Source of the DNA: Nemania diffusa
Taxonomy: Eukaryota; Ascomycota; Sordariomycetes; Xylariales; Xylariaceae
Assembly: GCA_038501195.1 (NCBI GenBank)
Contig: JBBPUQ010000002.1
Location: forward strand, 2,666,001-2,730,000
DNA length: 64,000 nucleotides
Direction of reading: 5' to 3'
Below are positions 35,655 through 46,800 of the stretch, piece by piece. The notes beneath the pieces are model-generated. The model saw only the letters and a list, made by a program, of their open reading frames with translations. It searched no databases and was not told the origin of the DNA. Made by a program: the position numbers and the translations under genes. Positions within the stretch are counted from its first letter, which is position 1, and each line of letters opens with the position of its first letter.

Positions 35655-36406
35655 TGCAGAAAAAAAATTTTGTACGAAGCAAATCTTATGACCAAAAAGA
35701 AAGATTTCCTTTCAAATTTTTAGTATTGAGAAAAGAATTCGGACTTGCTGCTTACTTCGGCACTCCGGATAGGACACCATCCCTTAAGGAAAATTTTGAG
35801 CTATTGAGACAACTAAGATATAAGCAGGATTATACAAATATGGGCCGATGCCCACCCATACGCTCGTAAGGTAAGTCATATACTCCCTTACATGACCCTC
35901 TAGCAAGTTAGGCTTACATTTGAAGATATCGCCGGTAATAACTGGTAGTCACAAAGCCACCTGCAGGTGATTTACAAGGGCCAATTAGCGTGTGGGATGC
36001 AAATATGTATGAATGTACCTCACTTGCCGGCTGATGCCGCCAAACCTGAGAGTTTAGGGGAATAATTGAGGAGATAACTCGTCCATCTACCTATTTAGGA
36101 ATGCAACCTTGCCCAATAGGCAATGCCGTCTATCTCCACAGTAATATTTGCAGCTGCATGATCTGATAAACGCTGAGTATATCTGTAAGGTAGGTTATTC
36201 ACTTAATACAAGTACAAACGCTCTACTTATATAAATTTCCTTTCTAAGGTAGCTGACTTTTGTTAGATTTTGTTAGATTAGTGCTACAAAAGAACCCTTA
36301 TGTTTACAATGTTGCAACGGGATGCAATGCACTAATATGATACGGCGCAATGCGATGTAACGCTCATGCTAGGAAATCATTCGCTACCAACTTCTAGTTA
36401 TCCAAA
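35655..36406. other. Intergenic region between the P450 gene and transposon block B
   Basis: About 750 bp of ordinary composition. It holds the P450 promoter and has no supported gene; a short plus-strand frame at 35597-35869 overlaps the P450 start antisense. The last five bases, TCATC (36407-36411), are the target duplication of the next element. Confidence 0.5.
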
Positions 36407-36411
36407 TCATC

Positions 36412-36497
36412 TGTCGCGTACAATATATACCGTTAATACTGCAGGAGTATTAACGGCGTCGTTTTTCCTCCGTCACAGTTATGAGCCCGGTTCGCTC
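36412..36497 (+). repeat. Left-terminal 86-bp repeat, unmutated copy
   Basis: It aligns base for base with 36752-36837. All of roughly eleven differences are C-to-T or G-to-A in the second copy. It contains a perfect 11-bp inverted repeat, CCGTTAATACT/AGTATTAACGG with a 5-base spacer (36430-36456). It also contains GTTATGAGCCC (36478-36488), the complement of the initiator tRNA-Met anticodon arm used as a copia primer site. The bases just before that are GTCACA, a plausible LTR end. Confidence 0.8.
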
Positions 36498-36640
36498 TTG
36501 TGTTAGCTAGCTCAACGGTATGTGCGCGATTCTACAAGTACTCCGCCTTGCTTGTAGTAATCCAGCCGGTCGCCAAGCCGTGGGATTGATTACCAAGAAC
36601 TTGGGCGCAAGGGGTTCGATTCTGTGACCGGGCGAATCGA
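36484..36640 (+). other. tRNA-like segment with Pol III A-box and B-box resemblance
   Basis: TTAGCTAGCTCAACGG near 36501-36516 resembles a tRNA A-box, and GGGGTTCGATTCTG near 36609-36622 contains a B-box core, GGTTCGATTC. The flanking words GCCCGGT and ACCGGGC are exact complements about 150 bases apart and could form a 7-bp acceptor-like stem. The T-arm does not pair well, and no anticodon arm could be assigned. It may be a SINE-like or tRNA-derived sequence rather than a tRNA gene. Confidence 0.35.
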
Positions 36641-36751
36641 ATTACAGACTGCAGCGCGCGTACGAGATAAGTTGGCTAAGATAGCACCTACAGTACAGAT
36701 CGTACTTACAGTACAAATCGTTTGTACTTTGTCTAGCCAATCTGGGGGGTG

Positions 36752-36837
36752 TGTCGCGTACAATATATACCGTTAATACTGTAGGAATATTAACAGCGTC
36801 GTTTTTCCTCTGTTACAGTTATAAGCCTGGTTTATTT
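36752..36837 (+). repeat. Second copy of the 86-bp terminal repeat, RIP-mutated
   Basis: It starts TGTCGCGTACAATATATACC exactly 340 bp after the first copy and is directly preceded by CTGGGGGGTG, a polypurine-tract-like sequence. Pairs such as AGCCTGGTTTATTT against AGCCCGGTTCGCTC show only RIP-type transitions. It marks where the heavily mutated part of the element begins. Confidence 0.8.
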
Positions 36838-37352
36838 ACTGAACTAGTGTTTTTTTCTATAAATAATTCTAACTTTTATTGTTATAAGCGTTTTTATTTT
36901 ATTTTTTTTTTGTATTATTTTAAAAACTTTTATTTACTTTTGATATATTTTTTTTTATACTTTTACTATATTTTTTAAAAAAATCGATAAAAATGTTAAA
37001 ACAATTTTAAAAACTAGTTTTAACTAGCTAAAATAATATAATAGATTTAAGCTTTAAACTATAATATAAAACATTTAAAATTATATTAATTTAAATAGTA
37101 CTATATTTATGTTTAAAATTAAAGTTAAATTAAAGCTTTTTATTTATAAAAGCATTAAATAAACTTTTTTATAAAAACAAATTAATTAATATAAAAAAAA
37201 TCTCGAAAAATAAAAAGCTTGAAATAATAATAACTTTATAAAAAGCATTATATTACTAATTTTTAAAAAAGTATAACTAGTAATATTTAATATTATTACA
37301 AAGTTTAATAAACTTATTAAAATTTATATTAATAAAATATTAAAATATAAAT

Positions 37353-37567
37353 TATAGCTGAGTAGCTAAACCAAATAGCACTTAAAGTAGTACTTGTAGC
37401 TAAAGTAAAGCTTTCGGCTTATATATATAACTTACTATACACTTATAAATATATACTTATATAAACTAAGCTTAAAATAGTTTTTTTTTTTTTTTTATTT
37501 TATAATTAATATATAAATGGTATTTTATTTGCAAGCTTTGTTTTGTTTAAATATATTAATTATAACA
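37353..37567 (+). repeat. 5' LTR of gypsy element
   Basis: It matches 43665-43879. Shared words include GTAGCTAAA, GCTAAAGTAAAGCTTT, AAACTAAGCTTAAAATAG (left copy) and TTTGCAAGCTTTG. Differences are predominantly transitions. The exact 5' terminus is uncertain by a few bases because RIP has altered the TG. Confidence 0.82.
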
Positions 37568-40469
37568 ATTGTAGGATTTTTAATATATTATAGCTATAAA
37601 GCTTTATATTTAATTGAATTAATTCGATTAATTAAGTTGTTTATATAATAAATGTACTAATTATTTTTGCTAGTTTACTATGCTATATAAATATTTTAAA
37701 CAATAAAAAATTAATTACTTTTTTAAATAACTTTTTAATTGTTAAATTTAATTTGTTTAACTTTATAAAATATTATATTCGATTTAATAAAGTTTTTAAA
37801 ACTAACTTTTGTTGCTGATTTTTTTATACAACTTTAATAATTAATTTAATACTTTTTTATACAAAAAAACACAATAAAAATAACAACTTTACTAGTAAAA
37901 AAAAAAAAGCTACAATTTATAAAAAGTTTTAATAAAACGTTAAATTTTCGAAGTTTTTTAAAAAATGCTAAAACTTTATAATAAACAAAGCTTGTAAAAA
38001 TATCGTTGTTTGTATATATAAGCTTACTAAAAAATATTAAACAAAAATTTAAAGTTTAGAATTTTTTTTTATAGCAACTATTAATATAAACAAAATAGCT
38101 TATTTTAACTTTTATAATATTATAAATACTTCTGCTTTTTATAAAGCTATAAAAACTAATTGAGCTATTATGTTTAAAAAAGTTGCTATTTAAAACTTAA
38201 GTTATAAAATATATAATTTAATAAATACTAATATATATATATAAAAACAAAAGTTAAACTAAATTATTGTTTTTATAATTAAGTATATTAAGCAAATTTA
38301 ATACAAAGCTGTATTAAAAACTAAATTAGCTGCAATAAAACTAAATTAAATTAAACAAACTTTAAAAAAAAAAAAAGCTAAACTAAATAAAACTAACTAA
38401 TTAATTAATAACTTAGTTACTTAAAATTAAGCTATATTAATAGTTATAAACTGAATTATTGTAATAAATATTACTAATTAAACTATTATATTTTGTACTA
38501 CTGCTAATATAATAAATTTTAATAACTTAAAATATAAAAAGTCTGTTAAAATAAAAGTTATTATTTTTTATAATAACTTTAAAAAAAATAAAGTAAATTT
38601 TAAAATATAACTTTAATATTAATTTAATTATTTATTAATTAATATAAATTAGTTTATAAATAATATTGCAAAAATAAAAAATATTAAATTTTATTTAAGT
38701 AGTATTACTGTTAATAATTTATAACTTTATTTAAAAAATATTTATTTAAAGCAAATTATTATATTTGTAAAATTGTTAAAACATTTAATTGAACAATATA
38801 GCGATTTAAACAAAAAAAAAAAAGCTTGAACAAAATAAAAAAGCTACAAGTTAAAAAAATTAAAAAATTTCTAAACTTTTAAAAACTAGTTTATATGTTT
38901 AACTAATAAACAACTTTTTTTTAAATTTTAATAAAAAAAAAAGTTTAATACTTGTTTTATAAAACAAATTAAAAATTAAGTAGTATTTTAATATTTAAAT
39001 AAAAAAGTAATATATAAAAAGTTTATATTTTAATATAAACATTTAGTTTATATTTTAAACAAAAGTAATATATTAAACAAGTAATACAAAAAAAAACAAA
39101 AAAAACAGTTTAAAACTATTTTAAGCAGTAAAAATGCTAAAACAACTAGTATACTTTTAAAAAAAACATATTTAAAGCTTATAAAAAAAAAAATTAATTA
39201 GTTTATAAAAAAAAAAAGATGTTTTATTTGTTAAAAAAAAAAATATTGAACTTAAAAATGTTTTTAAACAAATAAATCTGTAATAACTACTACTAAAAGC
39301 TAAAAAGTTAAATTATTAATTATATATTTAAAGTATAAAAATATTAAATAAATTAAAAATTAAAAATAAAAAAAAGTTTAACTTTAAAATTATTGAACTT
39401 TTTTTTAGAAATATTATTAAACGAACTAATTATAAATAGTATAAAAAATTTTTTAATACTATTTTTAAATAAAAATTTATTTTTAATAATTATTATAATA
39501 AAAATAAATAAATAAATTTTTATTATTAAAGCTTTAGTTAATACAAAAGTAAATAAATATATTTTTATAAATATAATATTTATTGAAAAAATTATAACAG
39601 AAATAAATATTATAATTTATAACAACTTTGTTAAATAAACTATAGCTAAATATAATGCTAGTTTGTATTAAAAAGTTAACTAAGTATTAATAATAAATTT
39701 TTATTTATAAAAATATATTTTCGAAAATGTATTTTTTATAATAATTAATATAAAGTATAACTTTTTAATTAAAAAAGTGTTTTATAAATAATATAATATT
39801 TTAGTAAATTGTAAACAGCGTTGTTATATTTTTTTGCTTTTAAATAAAAAACTTATAATAAACAAAAAAACAAACACAGCTATAAAAATATTTAAAAAAA
39901 CTGTACTATAAAAAATATAGTAAAAAAAGTTTTTTGAACTTCGTAAAAACTTTTTATATAAAAATATACAAAAAATAAATCACTAGTTGCAAATAGCTAA
40001 AATAAAAGAAGTTTTTTCGCTACTGTTAAATTTATTTAAAAAAACAAATTAAAAACACAATAAATAAAAATTATATAAACTATAAAAAAATATAATAAAA
40101 TAGTATAAATATAAATTGTTAATAAATATTACTATTATTAAAACTGTTTTTTTTATAAAATTTATTTGTTATAAATAAACTAAGCTATATATTATTAGCA
40201 TTAATAAAATTAATATAGTAATTTGAAATAAAAAATATAATAAAATATTTTTTAATAAAAAAAACGAAAAATTAAAAAAAAAAACATAAAAATAAGTTTT
40301 AAAAAAATATTGCTTTTTATTTTATATGTTTAATAAAGTAAATTTAAACTAGTTATTACTAAATCGACTTATAAATTATTAAATCGATTTTATTTCTAAT
40401 AAAACTATTAATAATTTAATTAACTACTTTTTATATAAATTATTAATTAAAAAATTGAAAGCTATAAAA

Positions 40470-41110
40470 AAGTATGTAGTAAAAAACTTATATAAAAGAT
40501 TTATTGTTTTAAAAAACGCTTTATTTGCTATACTAGTATTATTTGCTTTAAAACTGAATAAAAAGCTAAAATTTTGTATTAATTATTAAAAAATCAATGT
40601 TATTATAAAAAAAAACTATTATTTTTTGCTTTTAATAAATAAAATTTTAGTTTAAATTGTTAAAGCTAATATTTTTACAAAAATCGATATACAATAAATA
40701 TTTTATTGAATTTACATATATTTAAATTATAAAAATTTAACTATTTTTAAAACAAAATATAGTTTTTTTAAATATAAAGTACTGCTTTTTAAATTAATTA
40801 ATAAACTAGCTATTTTTTAATAGTATATAAATAATATTTTAAAAAAATATTTAAATAACTTTTATAATGTTTATATTAACAATATATTTATTTATTTAAA
40901 TAATTTAAAAAAACATAAACAATATATAAAAAAAGTACTAAAAAAACTGCAAAATATAAACTTATAAGCTAATTTAAAAAAATGCAAGTTTTATATTACT
41001 AAAACTAAATATTTAAACTTTATTATAAAAAAAAACAAAATAAAAATAAACTTTAAAAAAATTGTAATAATATAGAACTAAAAACAACTAATAAATATAA
41101 AAGCAGTTTA
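40470..41110 (+). pseudogene. Gypsy reverse transcriptase relic
   Basis: Plus-strand translation gives KNLYKRFIVLKNALFAILVL then FALKLNKKLKFCINY at 40477-40590, corresponding to the gypsy block E.L.KGFI.PS.SP..SP.LFV.K..G.LR.C.DYR. At 40869-40889 it reads VYINNIF, the position of the catalytic Y.DD, with both aspartates now asparagine. KCKFYITKTKYLNFIIKKNK follows where gypsy RT has the KC.F......YLG..I motif. Stops and lost catalytic aspartates mean no activity. Confidence 0.9.
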
Positions 41111-42254
41111 ATTATTTTTAAAATTTTGTAATTTTTATTGTTAATTTATTTTAAAATATAGTTGTAAAATAAAGCTTTTATTTGAATTAATTAAAAAAAA
41201 CACAATATTTTAATAAAATAAAGATTATAAAATAGCTTTTTTAAAACTTAAAAAATAACTAATTTTAGTACTAATATTAGTTTATTACAATTATAATAAA
41301 AAAATTTAAATAAAAACTAATATTTTTAATAAAGTAGTAATAAAAGTTTTATTGCAGAAAAAAAAAAATAGTTTTTAGTATTTTGTTATATACTATTTCA
41401 AAACTTTATATAAAAAAAAACTAAACTACAGTATTTTAAACAAAAAAATGTTAGTAGTAATTAAAAAGCTTAAATATTAACAACTTAAATTAATAAGTAT
41501 ATAAAAAAAACAGCTATTTTTAATTATAACTAATTACTAAACTTTTAAGTTTTTTAGTACTAAACAACAATTAAATTTTTAATAAATCAATTAAATAAAT
41601 TTAATAATTTAATACTATTTTATTATTATATACTAATTAAAATTAAAAAATGTAATAGTTAATTTATTATTGAAAAAATAAAAAAATTTATAAACTTAAA
41701 AAAACAAAATAAAATATTAATAATATATAATTTTATTTAAACTAATAAACAAAAAAAAAAAACTTATAAATATAAACTTAATAATTAAGCTATTTTATTT
41801 AAAACAAAATATAAAAATTAATATATTATTGCTTATAGTGTTACTAGTTAATAAAGTTTTAAAATATAATTAAGAATTTTTCGATTTGAAAATATATTGA
41901 ACTAAAGTATAATTGAACTAATTTAAAAATTAAGCTTTAAATAAAAGTTTAATAATTTATAAAAAACAACTTGTAGTTTTATAAATAAATTATTTTTTTA
42001 CAAAACTTTTAAAAAAAGTTTATAACAAAATAATAACAGTTTATTTTAAGTGCAATAAAACAAAAAAGCTAATATTATTATAATATTAGTAGCTTAAACT
42101 AGCAATAAATTATAACAAGTATATTATTAATTATTTTAAATATTAATTAGTAAAAGTACTAAAAAACAAAACTTTAAAGTTGTTATAACTTATTTTTATA
42201 TTTTTATAACTGTTTTAGTATATAGTTATTAATTTTAAAAAAATAACAACAAAT

Positions 42255-42470
42255 AAAAAAAAAAGCAAGTTTGTATTTATAGTAATAAACCGATTTAATA
42301 AATTATTATAATTAATACTTTATAATAAGTTAGTAATTATATAAAAAGCAGTACAACTATATTATAAAAGTCCGTTTAAAGTTTTTAAATTACTAAAACA
42401 AATTAATTTAAACTAAAAACTTTAATTTATTTTTTTTTTTATTAACAAGTTAACAAAAATATTAAGTATT
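42255..42470 (+). pseudogene. Gypsy integrase core relic
   Basis: Plus-strand reading FVFIVINRFNKLLQLILYNK followed by LYYKSPFKVFKLLKQI aligns with the integrase block (D.I.VVVDRFSK..HFIPC....A..L....V...HGLP..I). It lies downstream of RT, as expected for Ty3/gypsy. Stops interrupt the frame. Confidence 0.78.
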
Positions 42471-43664
42471 AAATAAACTTTATTGTTAATAAAATATTAT
42501 AAATTTATAAAATAAACTAAAATTGTTATTAAATATTTAAACTAACAACTATGTTTTTTTTGCAACTATTACTAAAATAACTAAACAAATATATTACTAG
42601 TAATAAACTTTGCTGCTATGTTATTACTGCACAATTTAATAAAATTACAACTATATAAAGTGCTGTTTAAATTTTTAATACTTAGTTACTACAACTAAAA
42701 AAACAAAATATAAAAATTTGCAAATTTATTTTTAACCGAGCAATTAAATTAAAAAAAAGCTTAATAAAAAGCTAATGTTATTAAGCAATATATAAAAACA
42801 GTACAAACAATATTTAAACGAACTTAAAAAGAAATAATATATTAAAAAAATTAATATAAGCAAAAATTTAACTTTAAAATAAATAATTATATATTTATTG
42901 TAAAAAAGCGCTAGTTTTAAATTATTAATAAATTTTTTAATAAATTAAACTATTTTTTTATTTAACAATATTTTAAAATTTTCAAATAAATAAACTTTAT
43001 TACTTTTTGATTAAAAGTTTTAAATAGCTAAAAATTAATAAACTTATATTATGTTAATTAACTACAGAAGTTTTTAAATAACTTGTTACTAAAACAATAA
43101 ATAAACAAATTTAAAAACGAAGTAATTTTTTTTATAAAAAATAAATAAAAATAAAAAATAAAACAAATATATATTTTGCGATTTTATTATAAAAAAACTT
43201 TGTAATACTAAATTAACTAAAAAAAATAAAATTTTAATAATTAATAGTACTTTGTAAACAACTTTAAAAACTTAACTAAAATATTGCTAGTATTTTATAA
43301 AGCAAACTTTAAAGCAGCGAAATTTTTAAAGCAATTGAAAAAATAGCTACAAATAGCAAAAAAAAGTAGATTTTTAAAAATATACAAAAATAATAACGTA
43401 CTAAAAGAAAATTTTACAAAAGTAATTAAAAAATCGCAAAAAAAAAAATATAAACGTAAATGCAATTATAAGCAAAGTTATTATAATTTTATAATAATTA
43501 TTTATAAAAAAGTTTTATATGCTTTTATAAAATAAAAGCTTATAATATAGTAATATTAAAATAAATACTTGAAGTAATCTTTTTTTTTACTAAAATGTAA
43601 GTAATAAGTTCGAGTTTTTAAAGTATTAATTTTGAAACGAGATTTTTTTAGCAAAAAAAGTAGT

Positions 43665-43879
43665 TATAACTAAGTAGCTAAACTAAGTAGTACTTAAAAT
43701 AACATTTGCAGCTAAAGTAAAGCTTTTAGTTTATATATGTAATTTACTGTATATTTACAAATATATACTTATACAAATTAAGCTTAAAATAGTTTTTTTT
43801 TCTTTTTTATTTTACAATTAATATATAAATAGTACTTTATTTGCAAGCTTTGCTTTATTTAAATATACTAATTGTAACA
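43665..43879 (+). repeat. 3' LTR of gypsy element
   Basis: It pairs with 37353-37567 and ends ATTGTAACA, with a canonical CA end. It is preceded by the purine-rich tract GCAAAAAAAGTAG at 43651-43663. Confidence 0.82.
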
Positions 43880-46800
43880 ATATATAGCTAATATTATTTG
43901 ATATATTAACTTATATAATTAAATTTTAAAAATAATTAATTTTAAATGTTTAAAAATAGTATTAGTATAAACATTTAACAAAAACAATTTTAATATTAAA
44001 TTAGTAATTAAATATTTAAAAAACAGTTTAGTTTTTATAAAATTAACTGTTATAAATATTTTGTTAGCTAAATATTAAATAGTTTTAAATTAAGTTTTAT
44101 AATATATAAATTTTATTTATTAATATAAAAACTAAATAATTGTTTACAAAAAAATAAAAATGTACTAAATATTCAATATAATAGAAATATTTGTAACTAA
44201 AAAATTTTTTAAAGCTATAAATAAATATATCACTTTTAAATAAGTTATTAAATAGCTTTTTATTTTATTTTAAAACAAGCTTTTTTATAAAAAGTAAATA
44301 TTTATATTAAATTAATTAAAACAAATCTTTAAAAAGTTTATTTATAAAAACAAATTAAAAAATTTTTAAAACGTTTTAAAAATTTATTATATTTTAAGCA
44401 ACAAAACTTAAAAACAGCTTAAAAAAAAAAATGTAAAAAATAGCTTAAAAGTTTTTAATACTTTTATAAATATTAAATAAAACATATTTACTTTTAATAC
44501 TTTAAAATATATAAACTTTTTTAATATATAGTTATAAAATTTATAAAAAAAGTACTAAAAAAAACACTTTTTGCAAAAAAAATAAAAAGAATTAAAAAGT
44601 AATAAAAGTATACTTAATAAAACAATTTTTAAAAAAAAATTAAAAAAAGCAAATAAAAAATAAAAAAAACTACTTTTAAAAAAAAAAAATTAAACAACAA
44701 AAAAACTTAATATAACAATAATATAGTATATACAGTAATTAATTTATTTTTTTTAAAATTATATTTAATTTTAAATATTTATATAACTAAAGTTTAAAAA
44801 CTATATTTTTTATTTAATAGTATATTATTAAACAATTATAATATTTTTTACTTTATAAATAACAAATTATTTTTAAAAAAAAAGTTTTTTAAAATTGTTA
44901 AAAAAAAAGCAGTAATAAATATTAGTACTTTTTAATTTTTAATTTTAAAAATAAAAACTTAAATTATAAAAAATATACTTTTAAAAAAAAATAAAAAAAA
45001 ATTAATTAATTTAATATTTATTAAAATAGCACTTATAAAAAAATTTTATATAAACTTAATTTTTAAAGCTTGTTTTTAAAAAATAAAAATATAATATTAT
45101 AAATTAAATTATATATTAAAATTTAATAAACTTAAAAAAAGCAATATAATTGTTAAATTTTCAAAATATTATAATTTAATGTTTTTTTAATATAATTTAT
45201 TTTTTATTTATTTAAATTGATTTTTTATAATAAATATAATATATATTTTAATAAAAGTTTTTATAAATATAACAAAACTTTTAATAACTTTAATATAAAT
45301 AAAACAAGTTTTTTTATATTAACTTTTTAAAAATTTTTTAAAACTAAAAAAATTTTTTAAATATTTATAACATTTAAAATTAAAACATTTAAAACTTAAG
45401 CTATTTAAAACGCTAGTATATAATATAAAAAACATAAAAATTAATAAAATTTTATAACTTAAATATAAAAACTATATAAAAATATATACTTTATAAAAAA
45501 TTTTTAAATAAACTTTTAAAAAAGTATTAATAAAACTTTTTTATAAAATTTTTTAAAATCTATTTAATTATTTAAAAAAATTTAATAAATTGTAATAAAT
45601 ATTAATATTTAAAAACAAGTTTAATAGTATAATTTAATTTTATTTTTTTAAAAATAAAAAATAAAACTTTATATTTAAATAAATAAAAAAGTTTAAATAT
45701 TAAATAATATAATAATTTAAACTTTTTATAATAAAGCTAAAAAGTAATAACAAAAAAGCAGTTATTATTATTTAAAAAGTTATATATTATAAACTTTAAG
45801 CTAAAAAAAAAAAAATTAACTTAAAACTTTTATTAAGTTATATTAAAAAGTTAATAAAAAACAGCAAAAAAGTAAACAAAAAAATAATTAAAAAATTAAT
45901 TAAAATATTTTTAAAAGTTAAGTTTTTAAGCTTTTTTTAGTTAAAAGTAGTTTAAATAACAGTTTAATTATATAATATTAGTTTTTTAAAAAAAAACAAT
46001 TTTTATATATTTTATAAAATGTTTAAATTATAGTTTAATTAATATTTTAAATAATATATATTTAAAATAAAAAAAAAATTAAAAATTAATTTTAAACTAA
46101 ATTAAAATTAAATTTTTATATATAAATATAAAACTTATTTTTTAAATAAAAAAAAAAAAGCTAATTATAACTATTAAATTTTTAAAATAAAACTAAAAGT
46201 ATATATTAAATATTTAATAAAATATATAGCAAATAATTTATATAAAATTTAAATTTTTTATTTACAAAAAATAATTTTAATAAAAAATATTAAGTTTAAT
46301 AAAAAGATTTTTTATAATAAAAAACAAAAATGTTTTAAAATTAAAATTTTAAAAATATAAATAAATAAAATTAAATTAAATAAATTTGAAAATATTATAA
46401 TTTTAAAAACTTAAAATATATAAAAATTTATAGTAATAATAAATTAAAAAGTAAATAAAAATATTTTAAATAGCTATAATAATAATGTTTAATTTATTAA
46501 TAAGTTTTTTAATATTTATTTAAAAAAACAAAATTTAGAAATAAATATAACTATAGCAAAACTAGTTAAAAAATTTAACAAAAACTATATATTTTAGCTA
46601 TAAAAACTTTTAACTTTTTAATAAACGTTTAAATTTAAAAAGTAATAAAATAATATAAAAATAAAACTTAAAAAAATAATTTAAAATAAAATAATAGTAT
46701 TTTTAAAAAATAAAATATTTTAAACTTTTTAAATTAATATATAAAATATTAAAAATAAATTAAATAAAAGTTTATAATAATATAAACATTAAATTATATT

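Larger units (their letters stand above)
37353..43879 (+). mobile_element. RIP-degraded Ty3/gypsy LTR retrotransposon, nested in block B
   Basis: About 215-bp direct LTRs (37353-37567 and 43665-43879), ending TAACA, bound 6.5 kb. A purine-rich tract (GCAAAAAAAGTAG) precedes the right LTR. RT and then integrase relics read on the plus strand in the gypsy order (RT before IN). All frames are broken by stops. A clean target duplication could not be read in this A/T-rich context. Confidence 0.87.

Noticed and set aside
36484..36640. Functional tRNA gene
   Set aside because: A-box, B-box and an acceptor-like pairing are suggestive, but the T-arm does not pair and no anticodon arm could be assigned.
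36751..36978. 75-codon frame starting in the second terminal repeat
   Set aside because: Phe/Leu/Tyr-rich translation of RIP-mutated A/T DNA.
37345..43884. ATATA as gypsy target duplication
   Set aside because: ATATA can be placed on both sides only by shifting the LTR start to a non-canonical base; in such A/T-rich DNA the match has little weight.
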